Shown: positions 42,001 to 54,000 of the stretch, in pieces | Layout: each line of letters starts with the position of its first letter | Numbering within the stretch: the stretch's first letter is position 1 | Source: an uncultured Eggerthellaceae bacterium | Lineage (GTDB): Bacteria > Actinomycetota > Coriobacteriia > Coriobacteriales > Eggerthellaceae | NCBI GenBank assembly: GCA_905234785.1 | Contig: CAJOIP010000003.1 | Location: 51,184-115,183, forward strand | Direction of reading: 5' to 3' | DNA: 64,000 nt | The notes under the pieces: generated by a model | Database searches by the model: none | What the model was told of the DNA's origin: nothing | Seen by the model: the letters and a program-made list of their open reading frames with translations, nothing else | Translations under genes and position numbers: made by a program

Positions 42001-45000
42001 CAGGTGAACGATCAGACCGTGGCCGTCACGCCCCAGAACAACGCGAACGCCAAGGCCGTCAACTCCGCTTCGGGTTACGAGGCGCTGCTCGTGTACGAGG
42101 CGCTCGTCGCGGCCAATACGGCGCTGGCCGCCGATGCCGAGCACCTGTTCTGGCATGTTGCCGCTCCCGCGACCACCGAAGCCGATTTCGATTACACGAG
42201 CTACGACGAGTTCAAGATGCTCGGCCACGACACGGTGCTCTACGCCATGTGGTATCCGAAGCTCGTCGACTACACGGTGGCGTACGTGCGCGTCGAAATG
42301 GACGGCGACGAAACGCCCATGCCCGTGAACGGCCACAACACCAACTCCTACAAGGGCCTGAGCGGCTTCACCGTGCGCGCCGATGCGACGCTCGAAGAGC
42401 TGCCCGACGGTGCCACGACGACAATCGGCGGCAAGGAATACACGTACGACAAGACCACGGGCACCGCGACGTATGTCGATACCGACAATGCCGCCAACAA
42501 CCTCACGATTTCCGCCGCCGACATCGACAAGCACGTCTGGACGCACAAGGGCACGTACTACCACGTCATGCCCAACCCGGGCGACGGCTGGGTGTACCCG
42601 GGACACGGCACCACGTTCGTCATCGGCGACGTCGCCGTCGAGGTGCAGCTCGACGTGACGGTCGACGACCTGCCCAACGGCGCCACGACGACGATCGACG
42701 ACAAGACGTACACGTTCGACAAGAGCACGGGCACGGCCACGTACGTGAACCCTGAAAACGCAGAAGACACCGACACGATCTCGGCCGCCGACATTGCCAA
42801 CCATGCTTGGTCGCATTCCGGCGTGACATACCACATCGTGATCGACGAAGAGTTCTACGCGCCCGTTTCCGAGCTGCCCGATGGCGCCACGGCCACCATC
42901 GAAGGCAAGATGTACATCTACGACGAGTCGACGGGCATCGCCACGTGCCTCGAAGACGGCACCGAGCTTACGGGCGAAGGCCTGGCCGGCCACGATTGGA
43001 CGCTCGAGCACACGACGTACCACGTGCTTTCTCCCTGGCTGTACTACGTGACGCTGCCCGACCTGCCCGACGGCGCCTTCACCACGAAGGATGGCCATAC
43101 GTACACTTACAGCAAGGACGAGGGCAAGGCGACCTACCTCGAGGGAGTCGGCACTGCCGCCGAGGACGGCACCTACGCAAGCTACACGGAGCACACAATC
43201 GCGTCTGCGAGCCTGAAGGACTACCGCTGGACGTTCGATGGCAACGAATACGTCGTGAAGACCGGGACCGAAAGCACCGTGGCTCTCGACGACCTGCCCA
43301 ACGGCGCCCAGGCCGAAATCGACGGCGACACGTACACATACGACGCGTCGACGCAGACCGCATCGTTCAGCAAGACCACGACAACGCAGTACACCGACGA
43401 CAACGGCCAGCAGCAGACTTCGACCGAGACCATCACCACGACGATCGTCGCGTATCAGGTCGCCCATTACACGTGGACGTCGGGCAACGACATCTACCAC
43501 GTGCAAGCCGAATCCGGCAGCGGCGGCAGCGGCAGCGGCGGCAGCGGCAGCAGTGGGGAAGACGACGTGAAGTACTTCACGACGAACGCGCAAGCCGAGC
43601 TCGAAGCCGACACCACCGCGGAATTCGACATGGTCGTGTACTTCCAGCCGCGCATCCACAAGATCAACTACAGCCCGGGTTCTGGCTCGCTGCCGACCGA
43701 GGACGACTATTCGATCAACGCGCAATACGCCAAGGCGTACGCGCTGCCCAAGAGCACGAACAACGCGGCCGTGAAGGCCACGCGCACGGGCTATGCCGTC
43801 ATCGGCTGGACGACCGTGGGCTACTACCTCATCGACGAGTCCGGCAACGTGTCGTTCACCGTCATGGTCGGCGAGGAAGGCGAGCAGACCGAAGTGTTCG
43901 TCACGCCCGAGAACAGCGATAACGCGCTGCCCGTGAACACGGCCAGCGGTGCGACGGCCCTCGCCCTGTACGACGCGCTGAAGAACCGCAGCGACTTCTT
44001 TGCCGTGGCCACGCTGACCAACAGCGGCGCGCTGACCTACAACGGCATCGCCGGCACGTTCGTCATGGTCGACCATGATGTCACGCTATATGCCCTGTGG
44101 CATCCGAACCAGGTTGCGTATCAGGTCAACTACTGGCTCGTCGATGCGCGCGGCGAAAAGGGCGCCTCGGCTTGGAAGACCGAAAGCGGCACCTCGAACG
44201 TCGACGTGCCCGTGAAAGCCGACGTGGTGCTGAACCAGGGCGAAACGCTCGCAGGCGTCACGCCCTTCGGGTCGCTGTACTACGAGCTTCCCGATGCCGG
44301 CACCGGCTACGAGTACCTGGGCAACCGCGCGCCCGTGTCCGTGAACGGCAATACGTACCTCACCATTTCGGAAACCGAGCTTTCCGACACGGGCGAGAAC
44401 GTGGTCCTCGACGTGTACTTCAACCCCATCCTGCACGAAGTGACCTACCTGTCTGGCGGCGATGCCACGTGGACGAGCAGCGAGTCGTACAAGCGCAACG
44501 AGCGCTATGCATCGACGGTCAACCTGCCCGTCGACACGACCGACGCTGTGCGCACGGGCTACAAGCTGGTGGGCTGGACGACGCTGCAGTACTACACGAT
44601 CGACAGCACGGGCCATGTTGCCCTGCAGGTCGAAGTCAGCGATCCCGACCCCGAGCATTCGGGCGAGATGATCTGGGAGAACGTGAGCGAGGAGAACACC
44701 GCCGCCAGCAAGCGCTTCAGCATGAACGAGGCCATGGGCATCGACGCCGTGAACATCTACACGGCGCTCGTCACCGCCAACAGCGCCGCCGCCGAATCCG
44801 ACAAGACGTTCTGGGCCTCGCTCACGCCCGGCAGCGACTACGTGACGTTCAGCGCAGCCGACGGTACGTACGTCATGCGCGACGGCAACATGGTCTTCTA
44901 CGCCGTGTGGTATCCGACCCTGGTTTCCTACACCATCACGTACTACACGGTCTCGATCGAAGGCGACGTGACTCAGGCCTATGTGAACACCGGCTACGCC

Positions 45001-48000
45001 CCGGCCGGCTTCACGGTGCGCGTCGATGCCGAGAAGAGCACGGTGCCCGACGAGGCCACGGCCACCATCGACAACGTGTCGTACACGTTCGGCACCGCCA
45101 AGACCACGCTGACCGATGCGCAGCTGGCCAGCGTCAACTGGCTGCACGAGGGCACGGCTTACTTCGTGCGCCCGACCGACAACGTCAGCCCCGTCGAAGG
45201 CTTCCGCTTCCTGCGCAACGGCGAGATCTACACCGTGTACAGCAGCACGCCGTTCGACGGCCAGGAAGCCGAAGAAGGCGTGACCGAGTACTCGAAGTCG
45301 TGGTCGAATTCGATGAGCGCGCCGGTCGTGTCGGGCGGCAACATCAACGTCTACTACGCGCCGGGCGAGTTCACGCTGACGTACGATACGGGCACGGGCG
45401 CGTGGAACGGCGGCACGCAAGCCCCGAAGGTGAAATACGCCAACGTCGTGACCCTGCCCGACAACACCAAGGCCTCGCGCTCGAGTTACGGTCTGGTTGG
45501 CTGGACCACCGCCGGCTACTTCACCTACGATTCCGAAAACAACACGGTCGAGTTCGTGGCCGAAGGTGCGGATAACGCCATCAAGGTGAGCGAAGCCCAG
45601 GGCAAGGCGGCAGTGGCGCTGTACGCGAAGCTGCTCAGCCTCGGCCAGGACAGCACCGTGTTCTGGGGCGCCGTGGCCACGCCGGTTGCCGAAGGCGAAA
45701 GCTTCACTGCAGTCGACACGCTGCCCACGTTCACCATGCCTTCGCGCAACACCACGATGTACGCCGTGTGGTACCCGAAGCAGACCACCTACACGGTGTA
45801 CCGCTACTACGAGAGCCCCGGCATGGCCAACGACGAGACGAAGACCTATCTGCCGCTTCTGCCCGATGACCACTACGAGCTGAAGGCATGGGCCGATTCG
45901 CGCGTCGACGCCTCCGACTACGACAAGATGACTTCGAGCACGACGTACGAGTTCAGCCAGGCAGTCACCACCGCCCAGGGCGGCAACACGTACACTACCG
46001 TGAACATCAACGGCCTCTCCTCGCTGAAGCTGTACTTCACCGTGAAGCCGTCCATCACGTACCGCGTGCGCTACCTGCGTTACACGGGCGACGGCGAGAT
46101 CAAGGACTTCGACATCGTGCGCGTTCCGGGCGAAGAGGGAGCCGAAGCCACGTACCGCAGCTGGAACGAGTACCAGGGCTACGCGAAGTCCCAGGTGTGG
46201 GTGACCGACGACGCCGCGAAGCTCGCCGACAGCCCGCGCAGCGGCAACTTCTACTTCAACTACAACGCCACCGGCGACGGCGGCTACATCGACGCCAGCC
46301 GCACCGTGGGCTACACGTACAGCCCCGAGTTCGGCGAGTACGTCACGAAGGCTTACTACTACGACCACGCCGCCGGCGCGTACGTCACGATCGACGGCAC
46401 GTCCACGCTGTTCAGCACCGTGAACCGCATCTCGCTGTCCGACGACGGCACGGTGGCCGAGCTCATCCTGATCTACACCGCCGATTACGTCGAGCTGACG
46501 TACGACCTGCACACGAACAACCCCGAGGCTTCGTGGAGGTCGTCGGGCGTGGCCGACAACAAGACGGTGTCGTATCTGGCCGAGTCGACCGTCAACCTGT
46601 ACGCCGACAGCGAAGTGGTGCGTCCCGGCTACGAGCTGATCGGTTGGGCCACCGGCACCGATAGCGCCGCGGCCGACTACAAGGTGTACACGAACGACGC
46701 CTCCAAGCAGGACGGCCGCTACAAGATGGACAGGTCGGCACGCACGCTTTACGCCGTGTGGGCGCCGGTCGAAAACGCCTCGACGTACATCGTCGAATAC
46801 GTGAAGGTGACGGGCGACGGCGAGAAGCGGACCTACACGACGGCCACGAAGAACGGCACGGCCGAATCCGAGGTCACCGCCACGGCAGAAATCGCCATCC
46901 CGGGTTATATCGCCATCGTGGAAGCCGACCTGGCCGGCTTGGATGATGGCGTGGACACCATCACCGTCAACGGCCATACCGTGAGCGTCGACCTCAACGA
47001 AGCCACCGGCACGGTGCGCGGCTGGGCCGCGGGCAACGGCACGCCGCTCACCCTGAAGGTGTACTACCGTCCCGATCCGAACCACCTGGCGAGCTACACG
47101 GTGAAGTACCACATCTTCGCGGGTGACGGCTCTGATTCCATCTACCTCGAAGGCCAGGATTGGACGGGCTACGCCCTCACCGACACGACCGTCGACGCCA
47201 CTGACAGCACGCTTGACCCGACGCAGGGCTACAAGGACATCGAAGGCTACGAGCTCATGCCGCACAACGTGGAAACCCCGCTCGGCGGCGAGTCGCTCGA
47301 TTCGGTTACCACCGACGGCGTCGGCGTCGTCAGCCTCTACGAGAACGGCGATCCCGAGCTCGTCCTCAACCTGTTCTATCGCGCGCTCGACCTGCTCCTC
47401 ACCTACGAGAAGGGCACGCTGAAGAACGACCAGAACGAAGACGTCATAACGTGGTACCCGGTCGGCAAGGACCCGTCGGGCGCCGTCACCGTGGGCACGT
47501 CCATCACGCTGCCGGTCGACCGCGACAACGTGCGCCGCACGGGTTACACGCTGGCCGGCTGGACGACGCTGCCGTACTACACGATCGACGACGAGGGCCA
47601 TGTGGCCTTGCAGGTCGAGGTCGACGACCCCGAAAACGAGGGTCAGAAGATCATGCAGTACGTGAACGAGGAAAACACCGAAGCCGTGAAGCGCTTCGAC
47701 GTGAACGTGGCCACGGGCGCCATCGCAATCGAGCTGCAAGCTGCCCTGGAACTCATCCCCGACGAGTACTTCACGACGACGTTCACCATGCGCACGACGC
47801 CCACGACGCTCTACGCCGTGTGGGCCCCGCGCACCGACATCGCCTACACGGTCGAATACGTGAAGCGTTACTGGGCCGAGCCCGAAGACGTGAACACGGA
47901 AAACTACACGACCAAGGTCATGTTCACCGAAAACAGGACCGACGGCACGGCCGAAGTCGCCTCCACGGCGTATGCGAGCGCCCACGACATTGATTACTAC

Positions 48001-51000
48001 ACGCCCGTGGCCGAAAGCGTGTCCGAAATCGTGAAATACGACGGCACCACCGTGATACAGGTGCTGTACGCTCCCGATGAGATCGACTACGACGTGCTGT
48101 GGGTCAAGTTCGTCGGCGCCGTCTCGTTCGAAACTCAGATGACCGATCCTCGCAAGGGCTACGCCGACCAGTACGTGTACGTTACGGCGGCGGACCGCGC
48201 GCAGACGTACGATGGCTACACGCTCGCCGATGACGACTTCAAGCACGTCACGACGAAGCAGATTCCCAAGCTGCAGCTCGAGGGCGAGAACCTGTTCCTC
48301 ATGCTGGTGTACCTGCCCGACGAGCTCGACTTGAACCTCGAAGAGGGTTCGGGCGGCTGGACGGGCGGTTCCGACCGCTCCGTGGTGAAGGTGCTCGCCG
48401 AGTCCTCGACGAAGCTGCCCTCGAACCTGTCGCGCGACGGCTACGAGTTCATGGGCTGGTCGGCCGAGCCCACCGTGAACATCGACATCGACGACGTTTC
48501 CACGCCTGTCAGCGTGGGCACGTACGCCACCGGCAGCAAGGGCACGCAGTCCATCTTGGCTTGGGCCGAGGTGCAGCGCCGCGCGGCCCTGCCCACGACC
48601 GACAGCGACTACCTCGAGTTCTACGCGTACACGTCCGGTACTGACATGGTGTACATGATGCCCGATCACACCACGACGCTGTACGCCGTGTGGAAGGCAC
48701 TCGACACCACCGTGTACTATGTTGACCACGTGCGCATCACCGGCGACGGCACGTTGAAGGACGCCATCCGCGAGACCTTCACGGGTACGACCGACAACGA
48801 GGCCACGTTCGCCCCGTTCGTGTCGCCCACGACCACGACCGGCAAGCAGTACGTCGAATCGCTGACCAACATCAGCCTGCCGTTCCAGGGCGCCAACGCG
48901 TTCGCGGGCTACACGTACTTCGCACATGGCGCCACCATCAAGGTGAACGGCGGCGAGGGCCTCGAGAGCAGCGACGTGGCCGATATCACGGCCGGCGAGG
49001 GCAACGCGCTCGTCATCACGCTGTACTACGCGCCGAACAAGGCCGAGCTGAACTTCAGCTACGCGGCGGGCACGTCGAGCGATGGCGCCGCGACCGTCGT
49101 GGTCGGCACCGATCCCGCCGATGGCGGCATTATCCAGATCGACTACACCGACGAGTCGCTGACCGATATCGCCTACGACTACGGCACCGAGTCCTCGTTC
49201 GCGTTGCCCGTCAAGACTGACGGCACGCGTGCGGGCTACACGCTGGCCGGATGGGTCGACATGTCCGACATCGCCGGCGTGGCGTCGCTGGCGGGCGTTG
49301 ACTTCGACGCGCTTTCCGGTGCCGATGCCAAGGCCATGATCACCACTTTGAACGGCTTGAACCTGCTGTACAACCCGGGCGCGACCTACACGGTGCCCGC
49401 CCAGGCTGCACCGCAGCTCCACGCCATTTGGTCGCCGAACGAGGACACGCCGTATCAGGTGAGGTTCTGGAAGGTCGTGTCCTACGACGACAACGGAGAG
49501 ACGAAGTATCGTTCCACCGAAGTCGAAGACGACCGCGTTTCGGGCGTTGGCATGACCGGCCGCATGATCGTCGTCACCGACACGTCCGACGGGTCCGGCG
49601 CCATCTTCGTTACCCCGAAGACGTACGCAGGCTACACGCAAGTTGCCAAGGCGTTCGACCAGGATGCCTACACCACCGTCCTGCAAGGCCCCATCACCGG
49701 CGTCACCAACGCCGAGACGGGCGAGGGCATGCAGATCCTGAACGTGTACTACCAGGCCAACAACAATACGACCTACAGGATCAAGATCTTCACGCTGTCG
49801 GCCGATCTGCAGCGCCTGAACGAGACATACGATGCGCCGTATCGCACGTTGACGCGCACGGGCATGACCGACACCGAAGCCACCTACGATGCCGACTGGG
49901 CCACGAATTCCGATTACCAGGTGCTCGGCTACAAGTTCGATACGACCGGCACGCTCAAGCCCGGCTCGCTTTCCGACGATTACCCGGATGAAGCCGAGCA
50001 TACCGTCAACATCGAAGGCGACGGCTCGTCGACCATCTACCTCATCTACGAGCCCGACTACGTCACCTTCACCGTGAAGTACTACAAGTACACGGGCGAG
50101 CACAACATCGAGCCGCTGAACATCTTCAACGACGACGGCACGCCGGGCAACCAGACGAACGAGCTGACGGTGGCCTACAACGCCGATGCCCCCGAGGGCA
50201 CCACGAAGGGCGGCAAGACCAGCACGCTCGTCTACGTCAACCGCTCGACCGACGATGCCGCCTCCGGCGTGCAGTTCAGCTACTTCCACCGCAACTACAG
50301 CGCGTCCGAGAACAGGGGCCTGATCGGTTACGCCTACAGCGACACGTTCAGCGAGACGTTCGAGACCGCCCAGCTCGGCCAGACCACGTGGAAGACCATC
50401 GCCTACGGCACGCTGCAGCCCGATGGCACGTTCGTGGTGGGTGAAGGTACCAACGCGTTCGCATCTGACAGCCTCGTGCTCATCTACGAGCCGCAGGAGC
50501 TGCGCGTGGACTACCTGCAGGGCGTCAAGGCCAACTGGGTCGTCAACCAGTCGGGTGAGCACCAGGCCGAGTCGAAGTTCAACCTGGCCGGCGAGTACAT
50601 CCACGACGAAACGGCTGGCGACGTGCGCAACCTGTACCGTCCGGGCTACACGCTCATGGGCTGGACGACGTACCAGAAGTACTCGATCACCAACGGCGAG
50701 GTCTCGCTCGACGGCGAAAACGACACCGACGACATCAACGCGGCCATGGGCGCCAATGCCGAGAGCCTGTACACGAAGCTGCTGAGCGGCGAAGGCACGA
50801 CGTACTGGGCCGCCGGCGCCGAGTTCACCATGGGCGTCGAGCCCGTCAAGCTGTATGCCGTGTGGAAGCCCACGGGCAACACCACCTACACCGTGTACGT
50901 GTACAAGCTGCGCGGCGACGGCTCCACCGTACTGGCCGAGGCGATCGAGTACACGAACGGCTACGCCGACAAGCAAGCCGCGTTCAACGAGAGCGATTTC

Positions 51001-54000
51001 GAGGACGGCGCCACGACTGGCTACTTCGCCAGGCTGGGCCTCGCGGGCTACACGCTGCGTCCCGAAACGGCTTCGAACACGGAAATCGACGTCACGCCGA
51101 AGGTCAACATCAAGTTCCGCGACACGGTCGATCCCAACGGCACGACCGAGCTGTACGTGCTGTACGACGCGAACAGCAACACGCCGTACTACGTCGAGCG
51201 CTACCGCATCGACGGCAGTGGCGACTGGTACCTCGTCAACGCACAGGGCGAAGACGTGGCCATCCGCAGGGCGACGACGACGGGCGTGGGCGATAACGCC
51301 GTGACCACGTACTCGTTCTGGAGCATCGACGGCCTGACGGAATACGGCGCCATCTCGAACGTGTCGTCCGGTCGCTGGGCATTCGCGGGCAAGACCGACG
51401 CCCAAGTGAACGCCGCCGCCACGTTGGCCGAGATGGGCGAGCATGCGAACGAGCCCGCCGACTTCCAGTACTTCAACAACGGCGTGTACTACACGCGCAA
51501 CAACCTCGAGAACGTGAAGGTCATCCAGAAGGCCGACGGTACGTCCGAAGCCACTTACGTCTACGACCAGGGCGACGAGCGCACCGTGTACAAGGGAATC
51601 CTGGCCGGCGACGGCTCGACCGCGCTGCAGCTCATCTACCTGCCCAAGGCTTTCGCCATCACGCTGAACCCGAACGGTGGCACCTGGGCTGTGAACTTCG
51701 AAGACGAGGAGAACGGCGAGAACCTGGCCGGCACCGTCACGCTGTGGGTGCGCCATTACAAGGACGGCTACGTCATCGACCTGCCCGAGGAAGGCTCCGT
51801 GAAGCTGAACGGCTACAAGCTGAACGGTTGGCGCCTGAACGGCACGCGCGTGGCTGGCGTGTGGCAGTACACGGTCACCGCGTTCAACGGCTCTGTGACG
51901 CTCGATGCCGTGCTCGAGCCCCTGCCGCAGAAGTACTACGTGAATTACATCAAGGTGAAGGGCGACGGCACCAAGCAGACCATCGTGAACACGTGGAAGG
52001 AAAGCGTGTACGACGTCGTGGGCGAGGAAGACATCTCGGCCGAGAACTTCCTTTCCGAGTACGGCACCGCCTTCAACCTGACGCAGTCGTCGATCGCCGG
52101 CTACCGCTTCCTCGGCACGGGCGAGAACTACACCTACACCGATGGCGAAGCCGCTTCTGAGACGGTTGGCCAGCGCATCACGATTGCCAACGACAACTTC
52201 CTGAACAGGCTGGGCGTCACGGCTTACAACAACACGACGGGCGTGCAGGAGCAGTTCAACACCATCAACATCTACCTCGTGCCCGTCAGCGCCACTGTTC
52301 ACAATGAAGAGGACGATACCGACGAGCTCGTGGGCACCGTGACTTACCAGGTGCAACGCTGGGCCGTCCTGTGGAATGGCAGACTGGTCGAGATCATCGA
52401 CGACGAAGGCCATGTGGCGCTCGATGCGGAAGGCAAGCCCCTCACGTACACGTTCAGAAATTTCATGGATTTGACCACGATGAAGCCGAAGACAACGCTG
52501 GCAACCCATGCGCGTACGTACACGACGGGCTGGGCCGATGGCTGGGCCTATGCCGACGATGCCGTGTGGCTCAACGCCGCATCGCAGGGCGGCGCGCAAT
52601 ACGCCGTGCAGGACGTCTACAACCACGAGAACCTGGCTATCAGCATCCCGGGTTACGAGTACGTGGGTAACGGCGTGCGCGCTACAGTCGACAGCACGTC
52701 TGTGACGACCGTATCGATGGCCAAGGTGAACGGCGACGGCACGACCGTGCTCATGCTGTTCTGGAAATCGCTCGGTCAAACGTACACGCTCAGCTACGAT
52801 ACGGGTTCGGCCGTGCTCAACGTCGAAAAGCAGTATGTCACCGCCTCGCCGTCGAGCGTGACCCCGCATGCACACGAAAACGTCGTTCTGCCGGACCAGA
52901 GCAACGCCAGGCGCACGGGTTACGAGCTCAAGGGCTGGTCGACCGAGCAGTACGTTAACATCGATGGCGCGGACGTGCTCGTGAGCTCCGCCAAGGCGCA
53001 GGATGCCGTCAACGTGTACAACGCGCTGAAGAACGACGCCTACAAGTTCAACGCCGAAGGCTCGAACTACCCGATGCCCGGCGAGAACAAGACGCTTTAT
53101 GCCGTGTGGATGCCCAAGCAAGTTACCTACACCGTGTACATCTACAAGCTGAAGGGCGACGAGTCTTCGAAGAAGCTCTTCGATAGCTACGAGACCACGG
53201 CGCATTACTTCTACGGTTATGCCGACTCCACCGCGACGGTCGACGCCGCCACCGAGCTCGCGAACTACGAGGTGACCGACATCAACGTGTTGACTCGGAC
53301 CGATTGGGACCATGCTGAGGTCAACGGCTACACGTACAAGGCGACCGGCAAGGTCGGATCCAGGACCGAGTCTTCGAACAACACCGACACGCTCGACGCC
53401 GATGGCAACTCCGTGTTCACGCTGTGGTACTTCCCGAACGAGTACAAGCTGACGCTCATCGGCGGATCCGACAGCAACTGGACTTCCAACGTCGTGAACA
53501 ATTACTACACGCAGGAGAAGGTTGACCTGCCGAATGCCGCCGGCGCCGCAGGCACGACGATCACCCGTGCAGGCTACACGCTTATCGGCTGGTCGACGTC
53601 CTCCGCCGCCAACGAGGCGACTGGCCGGGACTCCATCCAGCAATCCGAAGCCATCAGCGGCACTACGTCGGGCGATTGGAACAACGGCGGCAAGTACTTC
53701 ACCGAAGAGTCGGGTGAATTCGAGATGGCCTGGGCGACCGACACCGAAAAGGGCATCGAGCTGTACGCCGTGTGGCAAGCCGACATCACCACCGCGTACA
53801 CGGTGTATCACTACAAGGTGAGCCTCGACGGCCAGACCGTGACGCTCGCCGACACCGAGTCCGGCATCGCCGACGGCAAGTTCTACATCACCGACGAGTT
53901 CGTCGTGGCCACGACGAAGGAATACGAGGGCTACGGCGTCCTGCCCGGCAACACGTCCGCCGATAACCTCAACATCACGTGGACCTACAACGGCAGCGAA

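Larger units (their letters stand above)
38599..53091 (+). repeat. Recurrent Ala-rich helix-like insertion within B-repeats
   Basis: Twelve B-repeats of this region carry an extra segment of about 20-50 residues between the G-(T/S)L-GW strand and the final MP-LYAVW strand. Its core is VN-A-G-AL-YxAL followed in most copies by N and a (F/Y)W motif, a pattern expected for an amphipathic helix. Starts are near 38599, 39448, 40258, 41047, 42058, 43933, 44722, 45586, 47701, 48523, 50734 and 52981. None of the B-repeats in 25555-34614 carries it. This is a lineage-specific variant of the B-repeat whose role is unknown. Confidence 0.7.
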
